37,057 nt of DNA, taken from contig JALENJ010000030.1 of the NCBI GenBank assembly GCA_022767445.1, forward strand, positions 1-37,057. The letters run 5' to 3'. Made by a program: the position numbers and the translations under genes. Positions within the stretch are counted from its first letter, which is position 1; every line of letters begins with the position of its first letter. This document shows positions 1 to 7,487 of this stretch, piece by piece. Below the pieces are notes generated by a model. That model did not search any database. It was not told the origin of the DNA and saw only the letters and a list, made by a program, of their open reading frames with translations. The stretch is from Erysipelotrichaceae bacterium. GTDB taxonomy: Bacteria; Bacillota_I; Bacilli_A; Erysipelotrichales; Erysipelotrichaceae.

Positions 1-196
1 TAAGTTGAGACATAGTTACGCAACTCATATGTTACAAGGAGGTGCTGATTTAAGAAGTATTCAGGAGATACTCGGTCATAGTGATATACGAACGACTGAG
101 ATATATACGCACGTTCAAAATAAGCAATTATTTGATGCATATAATCAATTTAATCCTCTTGCAAAGGAAACACTCGATATTCCTAAGAAAAAATAG
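1..196 (+). CDS. xerD: Tyrosine recombinase XerD/XerC, C-terminal end (partial at left edge)
   Basis: This is the last ~65 residues of a tyrosine recombinase of the kind that resolves chromosome dimers at dif. The reading frame is open to the left edge, so the apparent TTG start at position 5 is an internal Leu codon. Visible catalytic elements are the HxxR-type box ([10 protein letters not shown], giving Arg and His), the second His in LGHSDIRTT, and the nucleophile Tyr in IYTHV. LGHSDI is more XerD-like than XerC-like, but with only the tail in view the paralogue is not certain. It converges on hup, with hairpins in between. Confidence 0.85.
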   Translation, partial: KLRHSYATHMLQGGADLRSIQEILGHSDIRTTEIYTHVQNKQLFDAYNQFNPLAKETLDIPKKK

Positions 197-210
197 TTAT
201 CTTTATAAAT

Positions 211-230
211 CGCATAACATACATTATGCG
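211..230 (+). terminator. Hairpin downstream of xer gene
   Basis: A 7-bp stem CGCATAA/TTATGCG with a 6-nt loop begins 14 nt after the recombinase stop. No clear U-run follows on the plus strand, so it is a weak terminator or an mRNA 3'-end stabiliser. Confidence 0.45.
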
Positions 231-245
231 AAGTAAGCAATATAT

Positions 246-274
246 AAAGAAAAACAGTATGTTTCCATACTGTT
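246..274 (-). terminator. Rho-independent terminator of hup
   Basis: A 9-bp perfect stem (253-261 with 266-274, AACAGTATG/CATACTGTT, 4-nt loop) lies 6 bp past the hup stop. On the minus strand it is followed by a T-rich tract (complement of 246-252). Confidence 0.8.
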
Positions 275-280
275 CAATGA

Positions 281-565
281 CTATTTCACTAAATCTTTAA
301 GATTCTTAGCAGCCTTAAATGCAGGTACTTTAGTCTCAGGAATTGTTAGTGTTTCCTTTGTTTGTGGATTGATACCTGTACGTGCAGCACGTGTCTTTAC
401 TTCAAATTTACCAAAACCTGAAATTTCAACATGGCCACCATCTTTTAATGTATTTGAAACTGTATCAAATACTAAGTCTACGATTTCCGCAGCTTCCTTT
501 TTAGTTAAGTTATGAGATTCAGCGACTAATTCAGCTAAACTCTTTTTATTTACTGTGTCTGACAT
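281..565 (-). CDS. hup: DNA-binding protein HU
   Basis: This 94-aa protein is a histone-like HU/IHF-family nucleoid protein that bends and compacts DNA as a dimer. The N-terminal helices carry LTKKEAAEIVDLVF, followed by ISGFGKFEV. The DNA-binding arm GINPQTKETLTIP leads into the typical ending VPAFKAAKNLKDLV. Length matches the family (about 90 aa). An AGGAGG ribosome site (complement of 575-580) sits at good spacing before the ATG. It lies just downstream of nrnA on the same strand with a 79-bp gap. I see TATAGT-like -10 boxes and a TTGTCA there but not at ideal spacing, so an independent promoter is likely but not pinned. It has its own terminator. Confidence 0.95.
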   Translation of the reverse strand: MSDTVNKKSLAELVAESHNLTKKEAAEIVDLVFDTVSNTLKDGGHVEISGFGKFEVKTRAARTGINPQTKETLTIPETKVPAFKAAKNLKDLVK

Positions 566-644
566 TTTTATTTCCTCCTGTATGTGTAGATTTTACTATA
601 GAGATACTATACATTCAATATTGACAATTTTCGATAAGATGCTT

Positions 645-1583
645 TTAGCTAATTTTATATAAGTCATCGATTAATGATTGTAAATTTGTTTCATTGAGAT
701 CTTTGACTCCACAAGCATTTTTATGACCGCCACCATTATATTTACTAGCTATTGTATTGATTGTAGCGGTTTTAGAACGTAATGATCCATCAAAGAGCTC
801 ACTATCTGGTCTCTGGGTAAATAACGCCCAGATTGTAAACTCTTTGACATGACCTAGTTCATCAATACGATTTCTAGCTGAAGAACCTGTAAGATGAAAT
901 CTATCGAGTACATCTTGATGAATTACAACATATGCGAAATGTTCTCCTTTACGTCGAACATTCTGACGAATCCATGTACTGAATTCAAAGTTTGCATAGC
1001 TGATATCAAACAACTCACGATTTATCGCTGGTATGTCGATGTTATATCCAGCTAATATCGCAGCCATTTGTAATGTATGTTTTGTCGTATTACTTGTTCT
1101 AAAGCATAATGTATCTGTTAATAGACCTTTGTAAAGATACTCTGCGATTTCGTAGTCTATTTCTTTGGATAATACATTTGCGAAAAAATTCGTTAAAATT
1201 TCACAAGTAGCAGCTGCAGTTTCTACAACATAATTCTCATCACCAAATGGATCATTATTTGGATGATGATCGATTTTAACGATATGATTGGCTTGTAGAA
1301 AGCGTTGATCATCAACACGTTCCTTATTTGCAGTATCAACTACAATTGCAGTACTCTGTTGAATCTTATCTAATGCTACCTTATGTGATGGTGGATACTT
1401 GGTTTGGTCTGTTGTTTCATCGCCTAGCATATATACTTCTTTATCTGGATAGTTCTTTGTAATCCATGTATATAATGCGTTTTGTGAACTTAATGCGTCG
1501 CAATCAGGATGCGTATGTCGATATATTGTTATGACATTTGCATCCTGTATTGCGTTTAATATGCCTGTATAATCCAATTCCAT
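645..1583 (-). CDS. nrnA: DHH-family bifunctional oligoribonuclease/pAp phosphatase NrnA
   Basis: This 312-aa DHH-DHHA1 phosphoesterase is likely to degrade nano-RNAs (2-5 nt) and dephosphorylate 3'-phosphoadenosine 5'-phosphate in the cytoplasm. Metal-binding motifs run in order: HTHPDCDA (residues 23-30), VVDTAN around D83, the DHH signature IDHHPNN (D105-H107), and the C-terminal substrate motif GGGHKNACG (284-292). Length fits NrnA (about 310-320 aa). Its ATG overlaps the ackA stop by one base (TAATG), so it is translationally coupled and is the last gene of the smc-ftsY-ylxM-ackA-nrnA run. I see no obvious terminator between it and hup. NrnA rather than the membrane-bound GdpP type, because no membrane or GGDEF-like region is present. 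Confidence 0.92.
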   Translation of the reverse strand: MELDYTGILNAIQDANVITIYRHTHPDCDALSSQNALYTWITKNYPDKEVYMLGDETTDQTKYPPSHKVALDKIQQSTAIVVDTANKERVDDQRFLQANHIVKIDHHPNNDPFGDENYVVETAAATCEILTNFFANVLSKEIDYEIAEYLYKGLLTDTLCFRTSNTTKHTLQMAAILAGYNIDIPAINRELFDISYANFEFSTWIRQNVRRKGEHFAYVVIHQDVLDRFHLTGSSARNRIDELGHVKEFTIWALFTQRPDSELFDGSLRSKTATINTIASKYNGGGHKNACGVKDLNETNLQSLIDDLYKIS

Positions 1584-2779
1584 TAGAGTCCTAATAATCT
1601 AACTGTATCACGAGCAATGACAACTTCTTCATTTGTTGGAACAACCCAAACTTGAACCTTAGAATCTGGTGTAGAGATTAAGCATTCTTTGCCATGGATT
1701 TGTGCATTGAGTTCGTAATCAATGCTGAGGCCTAAAGCTTCCTCCATTGCCTTTAAAATGCGTTCTCTTGTGTCTGAATCATTTTCGCCAAGACCTGCTG
1801 TAAATGAAATTGCGTCCACATGACCTAATTGGAAGTAATATCCACCTACAACGTTAATTACACGGTTTGTATATAGCTTAGCCGTCAAGATCGCACGTGA
1901 ATTACCCTCTTCATAAGCTGCTTGTACATCACGTGCATCAGAGCTGATTCCTGAGATACCAAGCATACCAGATTTCTTATTTAAGTATGTATCCATTTCA
2001 TCTGGTGTGCAACCTAATTTCTTCATCATGTAGAATACAACTGTTGGATCAATATCACCACAACGTGTGCCCATCATAATTCCACCTAATGGTGTTAGAC
2101 CCATAGATGTATTTAAAACTTTACCATTTTTAATTGCAGTAATGGAGGCTCCATTTCCTAGGTGGCAAGTAATCATGTTTAATGTATTCACGTCTTTACC
2201 CATCAATTCTGCAGTACGACGGTTTACATATTGATGGCTTGTACCATGGGCACCATAACGACGAATCTTGTAATCTGTATACCATTCATAAGGTACTGGG
2301 AACATATAGGATTCTTCTGGCATTGTTTGATGGAATGCTGTATCGAATACGAATACATGACCAATGTTTGGTAAGGATTCCTTAAAAGCACGGTAACATA
2401 CTAAGTGTGCTGGATTGTGTAAAGGTGCAAGTTCACCATAGTCTTCTACTAACTTCTCAACTTGATCATCAACCACAACGGATTGATCAAAGGATGAACC
2501 ACCTTGGACAATACGGTGACCAGCACCCTTGATTTCATCAAGTGACTTAACAATACCTAGCTCTGTTAGATTTCTTAATAAAATATCAACTGCAGCCTTA
2601 TGGTCTGGTAATGGAAGTTCTGTTGTCTTCTTCTCTCCATTATATTTGATTGTGAACGCACCCATCTTTTGCCCAATACGCTCAGCTACGCCTGATGTAA
2701 GAACTGTCTCATTTGGCATGTCAAATAATTGGAACTTTAGTGATGATGAACCTGAATTTACTGAAATAACTTTACTCAT
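1583..2779 (-). CDS. ackA: Acetate kinase
   Basis: This 398-aa protein interconverts acetyl phosphate plus ADP and acetate plus ATP, the ATP-yielding step of acetate fermentation. Family marks are the N-terminal phosphate loop NSGSSSLKFQLF (8-19), VFDTAFHQTMPEESY with the conserved Asp and His, RRYGAHGTSH, and the nucleotide motif HLGNGAS. Length is standard (about 400 aa). The AGGAGG ribosome site overlaps the ylxM stop 10 bp upstream, so it is co-transcribed with smc-ftsY-ylxM. No phosphotransacetylase gene is adjacent, which is unremarkable in this phylum. Confidence 0.97.
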   Translation of the reverse strand: MSKVISVNSGSSSLKFQLFDMPNETVLTSGVAERIGQKMGAFTIKYNGEKKTTELPLPDHKAAVDILLRNLTELGIVKSLDEIKGAGHRIVQGGSSFDQSVVVDDQVEKLVEDYGELAPLHNPAHLVCYRAFKESLPNIGHVFVFDTAFHQTMPEESYMFPVPYEWYTDYKIRRYGAHGTSHQYVNRRTAELMGKDVNTLNMITCHLGNGASITAIKNGKVLNTSMGLTPLGGIMMGTRCGDIDPTVVFYMMKKLGCTPDEMDTYLNKKSGMLGISGISSDARDVQAAYEEGNSRAILTAKLYTNRVINVVGGYYFQLGHVDAISFTAGLGENDSDTRERILKAMEEALGLSIDYELNAQIHGKECLISTPDSKVQVWVVPTNEEVVIARDTVRLLGL

Positions 2780-2788
2780 TTTATCCTC

Positions 2789-3106
2789 CTAGTCGTTTTC
2801 GGTTTCTATACATTGGTCAATGAATTCTTGAATTTCTTCTAGATTACTTGATCTCATTTTTTCATATAACATCATTCTTTTTGTATATCCTTGATAATGA
2901 TGTAGTTTTTCTTCATAAGAATCTAACTCATCGCGACAGCGTTTGATTGTATCGTGTACTGCAGCACGTGAGATATTTAATATCTCGCTAATCTCTTGTA
3001 GAGATAGATCATCACGATAATAGAAATGACAGATTTCCTGTTGTTTCTCGGTGAGTAGCTTCTCATAAAAATCTAGTAAATCATTGTAATATAACTTACT
3101 TTGCAT
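2789..3106 (-). CDS. ylxM: YlxM/UPF0122-family HTH protein
   Basis: This 105-aa sigma-70-region-4-like helix-turn-helix protein carries LQEISEILNISRAAVHDTIKRC near residues 35-56. In many Bacillota ylxM lies between ftsY and ffh and is linked to the signal recognition particle pathway. Here it overlaps the 3' end of ftsY by 11 bp, but the next gene is ackA, not ffh. The C-terminal half is charged and helical (YEKMRSSNLEEIQEFIDQC). Molecular role is not settled. Family assignment is firm from sequence style and position after ftsY. Confidence 0.88.
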   Translation of the reverse strand: MQSKLYYNDLLDFYEKLLTEKQQEICHFYYRDDLSLQEISEILNISRAAVHDTIKRCRDELDSYEEKLHHYQGYTKRMMLYEKMRSSNLEEIQEFIDQCIETEND

Positions 3107-4067
3107 CTTCTAAGCCTTCAGAGATGCTGTATAGGTAAGCATTTAAATCAAATGGTCTTAGGTCTTCTGGTTGTTCTCCCAAGCCTAAGTAATACACTGG
3201 AATATGTAGTTTGTGTTTAATCGCAATGACAATTCCACCCTTCGCTGTTCCATCCATCTTTGTCAGAATGATTCCACTTAGATTTGTAGCATCAGCGAAT
3301 ATCTGTGCTTGTGATAGACCATTTTGTCCAGTAGTCGCATCTAATACCAACCATGTATTGTGTGGAGCCCCTTCGATTTCTCTTGCGGCTACACGATTCA
3401 TCTTGGTTAATTCATTCATTAGGTTGGCTTTGTTTTGTAGTCTACCGGCAGTATCACAAAGAAGAATATCGATATTGTTTTCTTTCGCATAGCGACATCC
3501 ATCTACGATAGCTGCGCTAGGATCACCATTTTCAATTCCTTTGATACATGGAACTCCTAGTCGATCTCCCCACTTTGCTAATTGGTCAATGGCTCCAGCA
3601 CGGAAGGTATCTGCAGCTGTAAAGGCTACTTTCTTTCCTTGTTTTAAAAACATGCTTGCAAGTTTAGCCGATGTCGTTGTCTTACCTGAACCATTGACAC
3701 CTTCTAACAAGAATACCGTTGGGCCATTCTCATTGAATACAATTGGTTGATCTGGTACTTCTTCATAGATTTCTTGCATTGTTTCTAGTAAGAAGTTCAT
3801 TGCCCACTTAAATGTAATTGATGGATATTCAGCACATTTGATCTTCATCTGTTCGCAGATAAAATCTGCTGTCTCAATTCCTACATCACTCTCTAAAAGA
3901 ATGATTGTTAACTGTTCAAGGAACTCATCATCAACACCTTTATATTTATATTGCATTTGGTTAAGTTGATCACCAAATGTCTGTTTCGATTTTTTAAACC
4001 CTGATAAGTATGTTGCTTTATCATCTTTCTTTGAAAAAGCATCCTTTAATCGGTCTAAGAAACTCAT
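3096..4067 (-). CDS. ftsY: Signal recognition particle receptor FtsY
   Basis: This 323-aa SRP GTPase docks ribosome-SRP complexes at the membrane. After a short N-terminal region (about residues 1-35, without the long acidic A domain of enterobacterial FtsY) comes the helical N domain, then the G domain with P-loop GVNGSGKTT (123-131), DTFRAGA, DTAGR, TKMDGTAKGG, and the end LRPFD. Its start overlaps the smc stop by 4 bp (ATGA) and its end overlaps ylxM by 11 bp, so the three genes are translationally coupled. Length and architecture match Bacillota FtsY. Confidence 0.96.
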   Translation of the reverse strand: MSFLDRLKDAFSKKDDKATYLSGFKKSKQTFGDQLNQMQYKYKGVDDEFLEQLTIILLESDVGIETADFICEQMKIKCAEYPSITFKWAMNFLLETMQEIYEEVPDQPIVFNENGPTVFLLEGVNGSGKTTTSAKLASMFLKQGKKVAFTAADTFRAGAIDQLAKWGDRLGVPCIKGIENGDPSAAIVDGCRYAKENNIDILLCDTAGRLQNKANLMNELTKMNRVAAREIEGAPHNTWLVLDATTGQNGLSQAQIFADATNLSGIILTKMDGTAKGGIVIAIKHKLHIPVYYLGLGEQPEDLRPFDLNAYLYSISEGLEDAK

Positions 4068-7009
4068 GCTTGTGCCTCCGTTGTTGTCGCATCAGCCATA
4101 TCCAAGGCTTCACGTAGTTCTACCTTTAACATCTGAGAAACACCCTGGTTTTGCATTGTTACGCCATATAGTACATCTGCGTTTTCCATTGTACCTGGAC
4201 GGTGTGTAACAACGATAAACTGTGTTTGATGTGTATAGTGATGTAAGTATTGCGCAAAGCGTTCTACGTTACCTGGATCTAATGCGGCTTCTACCTCATC
4301 GAGGATAACCATCGGTACAGGTTTTACCTTAAGGATTGCAAACAATACACATAAAGCAATTAAGCTCTTTTCACCACCAGAGAATAACATGTTATTCTGT
4401 ACTGCTTTGCCTGGAGGTTGTGCATCAATATCAATACCCGTATTTAGAATATCCGATGGATCTTGTAGTGTAAGTACTGCTTTACCACCACCGTATAATG
4501 CACGGAAGATATCATTGAATTCAGCGTTGACTTTATCAAAAGTTTCCTTGAATTGACGCTTCATCACTGTATCCATCTCATCAATGGCAGCTAGTATCTT
4601 ATCTACACTTTCTGTTAATTCAGCAATCTGATTCTTCAGTGTTTCGTATCTTTCATTTACTTCTGTATATTCTTCAGGAGCGTTCATGTTGATATTGCCA
4701 AGTCTTTCGATATCCGCACGTAATTGTGCAACTTCTTCCTTGGCATCATCAATGATCTCATCACTGACTTTCGTCTTGGCGAATTCATATGTTAATTGAT
4801 ACTCACTTGCTAGTCTTTGTAAGCAAGTATCCATACGTGTTTCTAACTTGCCTTGATCAATCTTGATTGCATTCGCACTGGCTTCAGCCACACTTAATTC
4901 CTTACGCATTTGGCGTGTCTGTTGTTCTTTACGCTCTGCTTCTTGATTGATTGTATAACGTTCTTCACGCTTGGACTTCATATCATTTGTGATGGTATCA
5001 CGCTGTTGATACGCTTGGTTTAACTGTACAATCAACTGTTCTGAATGTATTTCATCTCCTGTATCTGTAATTGAATCAGGATTGATGAGTGCTAAGTCAT
5101 TCTTGAGCTTTTCATACTTGGCTTTCTTAGCATCTACTATAGGTTCAAGTGCCGCAATCGCATAGCGTTTTTCACTTAAGCCCTGTGCCGCCTTATCACG
5201 AGCATCATTAGCCTTCTCAAGTGCCTTAGTGGCGAGTTGTACACGTGCAGATTCACTATCGATTTGTAAATGAATCTGTTCCGCTTCTTTCTTCATCGTC
5301 ATAATATTCGTATCGTGACGAGTCTTGCCACCCGTCATGGAACCACCACGGTGAATCACTTCACCAGCTAAGGTTACAATTTTATACATACGTTTCGTCA
5401 AAGAGGATAACTCATTACCAGCTTCCATATCTTTTACAATCAGTACATTATTTAAAAGACTCATAATCACTGGATCAAACTTAGGATCATTTGTAACAAA
5501 GTCACTTGCGACACCTAGATATCCTTCGGTATTTTGACAGATAATCTGATTCTCTTGGGATACGCATCTTGGTTGGCAAACCGTAATTGGTAAGAATGTA
5601 GCACGGCCTGATTGGTTGCGATTCAAGAAGCGAATCGCATCACGAGCAGCTTGTTCATTAACAGTCACAATATGATTCATCGCTGCACCAAGTGCTATTG
5701 ATACAGCTTCCTCATAACCACTTTCTACGGTTAATACCTGACCAATGACACCTAAGATTCCACTCAGTGCATTTTGATGTTCCATGATAGAGCGCGTTCC
5801 CTGTTGATTATTAAAAGGATTACGCATCAATTGATCAATGACATTCTTACGATTTTCTAAGTTACGTAGACGATTTGTTGCTTGATCATATTCACTGCGC
5901 TTATCAACAATATCAGCCGCAGCTGCACTTAATTGTTGTGAAAGTAAGCGTATCTCTAGATTTAAATCATCTAAACGCTTTTGGCGATCTTCGTATTCAA
6001 CTTTAGCTTCTTCAATTAAACCAGTTAATTCTTTTGCTTTTTGTTCGTTTGTTCCTGTTTCAACAATGTACTTACGTTTTTCATCTAACTCTGTACGACG
6101 TGCTTCAAAGTTAGAAATCTCATTAAACTTCTGCATTAGTGCATCTTGTAAGTCATTGATTTCACGATCTAATGTAGAGATTCTCTTTCTACTTTCAGAG
6201 AGTTTTGCTTCATTGACTTGAATGTCTGTCGTAAACATTGTTGTCTTTGTTTCAATATCAAATAGAGACTTTTTCGCTGATTCGATATCCGCATTGATAC
6301 TATCGATATCCTGTACTAATACAGAGATTTCAATCTCTTCAAGTCGTTTCTTTTTTTCTCTGTATATCTCTGCTTTTCGAGCTTGCCTCTTTAATGGAGA
6401 TACCTGTTTTTCAAGCTCGAATAAAATATCATTTGAACGATCTAAGTTTGCTTTGGTACGCTCTAATTTAGACAATGATTCTAGTTTACGCTTTTTGTAT
6501 TTTGCAACACCGGCTGCTTCTTCAAAGATACCGCGTCTTTCTAGAGGTTTCGCTTCCGCAAAAGATAAGACATTACCCTGAGAGATAATACTTAAACTAT
6601 CTTTACCAAGACCTGTATCCAAGAATAGATCAACGACATCCTTTAAACGGACATTCTTTCGGTTGATTAGATACTCTGCCTCACCAGAATCACGGAAAAG
6701 ACGACGAGTGACTTCAATCTCATCTTTTTCATCATTTAAGATATGATTTGCATTATCAAAAACAAGAGTTACTTCAGCCATGTTCACTCTTCTACGATCT
6801 GCACTACCTGCGAAGATGACATCGTTCATCTTGTCACCACGCATACTCTTTGCGCTTTGTTCGCCTAATACCCATCTTACGGAATCTGCTATATTTGATT
6901 TACCACAACCATTCGGACCAACGATACCTGTAATCGGATGATCAAACTGGATGATTGTTCTATCTGCAAAGGACTTAAATCCCTGCATTTCAATGCGTTT
7001 TAGAAACAT
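4064..7009 (-). CDS. smc: Chromosome partition protein SMC (short-armed)
   Basis: SMC is the ATPase core of the Smc-ScpAB condensin, which organises and segregates the chromosome. Walker A GPNGCGKSN is at 31-39. The Q-loop region ISQGNV follows, a first coiled coil runs at about 170-400, and the hinge at about 415-565 (with GRATFLPI). A second coiled coil leads to the signature LFSGGEKS (875-882), Walker B MVILDEVEAALD (896-907) and the His switch VVTHRPGTME. At 981 aa it is about 200 residues shorter than the ~1,186-aa Bacillus protein, and the loss falls in the coiled coils, not in the heads or hinge. It is first in its operon, with an extended -10 promoter and AAGGAG ribosome site just upstream. 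Confidence 0.96.
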   Translation of the reverse strand: MFLKRIEMQGFKSFADRTIIQFDHPITGIVGPNGCGKSNIADSVRWVLGEQSAKSMRGDKMNDVIFAGSADRRRVNMAEVTLVFDNANHILNDEKDEIEVTRRLFRDSGEAEYLINRKNVRLKDVVDLFLDTGLGKDSLSIISQGNVLSFAEAKPLERRGIFEEAAGVAKYKKRKLESLSKLERTKANLDRSNDILFELEKQVSPLKRQARKAEIYREKKKRLEEIEISVLVQDIDSINADIESAKKSLFDIETKTTMFTTDIQVNEAKLSESRKRISTLDREINDLQDALMQKFNEISNFEARRTELDEKRKYIVETGTNEQKAKELTGLIEEAKVEYEDRQKRLDDLNLEIRLLSQQLSAAAADIVDKRSEYDQATNRLRNLENRKNVIDQLMRNPFNNQQGTRSIMEHQNALSGILGVIGQVLTVESGYEEAVSIALGAAMNHIVTVNEQAARDAIRFLNRNQSGRATFLPITVCQPRCVSQENQIICQNTEGYLGVASDFVTNDPKFDPVIMSLLNNVLIVKDMEAGNELSSLTKRMYKIVTLAGEVIHRGGSMTGGKTRHDTNIMTMKKEAEQIHLQIDSESARVQLATKALEKANDARDKAAQGLSEKRYAIAALEPIVDAKKAKYEKLKNDLALINPDSITDTGDEIHSEQLIVQLNQAYQQRDTITNDMKSKREERYTINQEAERKEQQTRQMRKELSVAEASANAIKIDQGKLETRMDTCLQRLASEYQLTYEFAKTKVSDEIIDDAKEEVAQLRADIERLGNINMNAPEEYTEVNERYETLKNQIAELTESVDKILAAIDEMDTVMKRQFKETFDKVNAEFNDIFRALYGGGKAVLTLQDPSDILNTGIDIDAQPPGKAVQNNMLFSGGEKSLIALCVLFAILKVKPVPMVILDEVEAALDPGNVERFAQYLHHYTHQTQFIVVTHRPGTMENADVLYGVTMQNQGVSQMLKVELREALDMADATTTEAQA

Positions 7010-7033
7010 AAAATCTCCTTAAATCTCCTAGAT

Positions 7034-7042
7034 ATTATACCA
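7034..7042 (-). promoter_or_regulatory. Extended -10 promoter of the smc operon
   Basis: On the minus strand the sequence reads TGGTATAAT, a perfect -10 with the TGn extension, 25 bp from the smc ATG. The -35 region (TGGTGA at 17 bp) is poor, as expected for extended -10 promoters. Confidence 0.65.
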
Positions 7043-7069
7043 AAATCACTTACGTCTCACCACCATATT

Positions 7070-7096
7070 AAGAAAGAAAGCCCAACAAGTGGGCTT
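7070..7096 (-). terminator. Terminator after mscL (end of the long alaS-to-mscL run)
   Basis: A 7-bp stem AAGCCCA/TGGGCTT (7078-7084 with 7090-7096, 5-nt loop) starts 12 bp past the mscL stop. On the minus strand it is followed by the T-rich tract TCTTTCTT. It separates mscL from the smc promoter. Confidence 0.75.
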
Positions 7097-7107
7097 ATCA
7101 TTACATA

Positions 7108-7485
7108 TTATTTTTTCTTGAGTTGTTCAAGAATTTGTTCCAGTAGAACAGTTTCATCACTCTTAACAGGTGCAGCAGCTGGCTTTTCTTCAGGAGCCTT
7201 TAACTTGTTCATTGCTTTTACCATTAAGAATAGTACAAATGCAAGTAATACAAAGTTAATAACAGATGAGATAAAAGCACCAACCATCAAGTTAACAGAA
7301 CCAATCTGGATCACAACTTCTGAGAAATCAATCTGGAATAAGATACCAATGATAGGATTGATGATGTTGTCGATAAAGGATGTGATAATTGCTTGGAATG
7401 CACCACCGATGATAACACCAATCGCCATGTCCATGACATTGCCTCTAAGTGCAAATGCCTTAAATTCATTCATAAAGTTTTTCAT
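7108..7485 (-). CDS. mscL: Large-conductance mechanosensitive channel MscL
   Basis: This 125-aa inner-membrane channel is a homopentamer that opens under hypo-osmotic tension. The N-terminal amphipathic helix NEFKAFALRGNVMDMAIGVIIGGAF leads into TM1 (about 15-45) with the constriction-forming GGAF region. TM2 is at about 65-92, then a Pro/Ala-rich linker and the C-terminal helix ending LLEQILEQLKKK. Length is typical. The ATG lies 2 bp after the U32-protease-family stop, and the GGAGG site is inside the end of that gene, so expression is coupled to it. Confidence 0.96.
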   Translation of the reverse strand: MKNFMNEFKAFALRGNVMDMAIGVIIGGAFQAIITSFIDNIINPIIGILFQIDFSEVVIQIGSVNLMVGAFISSVINFVLLAFVLFLMVKAMNKLKAPEEKPAAAPVKSDETVLLEQILEQLKKK

Positions 7486-7487
7486 TT

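Noticed and set aside
211-274. Two hairpins beside the xer gene as a dif or attachment site
   Set aside because: Neither resembles the 28-bp dif arrangement of two 11-bp arms around a 6-bp centre; the second is a clear hup terminator.
4064-7009. Window from a mollicute, suggested by the short SMC
   Set aside because: TGA serves as a stop in ATGA overlaps, and cell-wall genes such as mltG and ireB are present, so this is a walled bacterium using the standard code.
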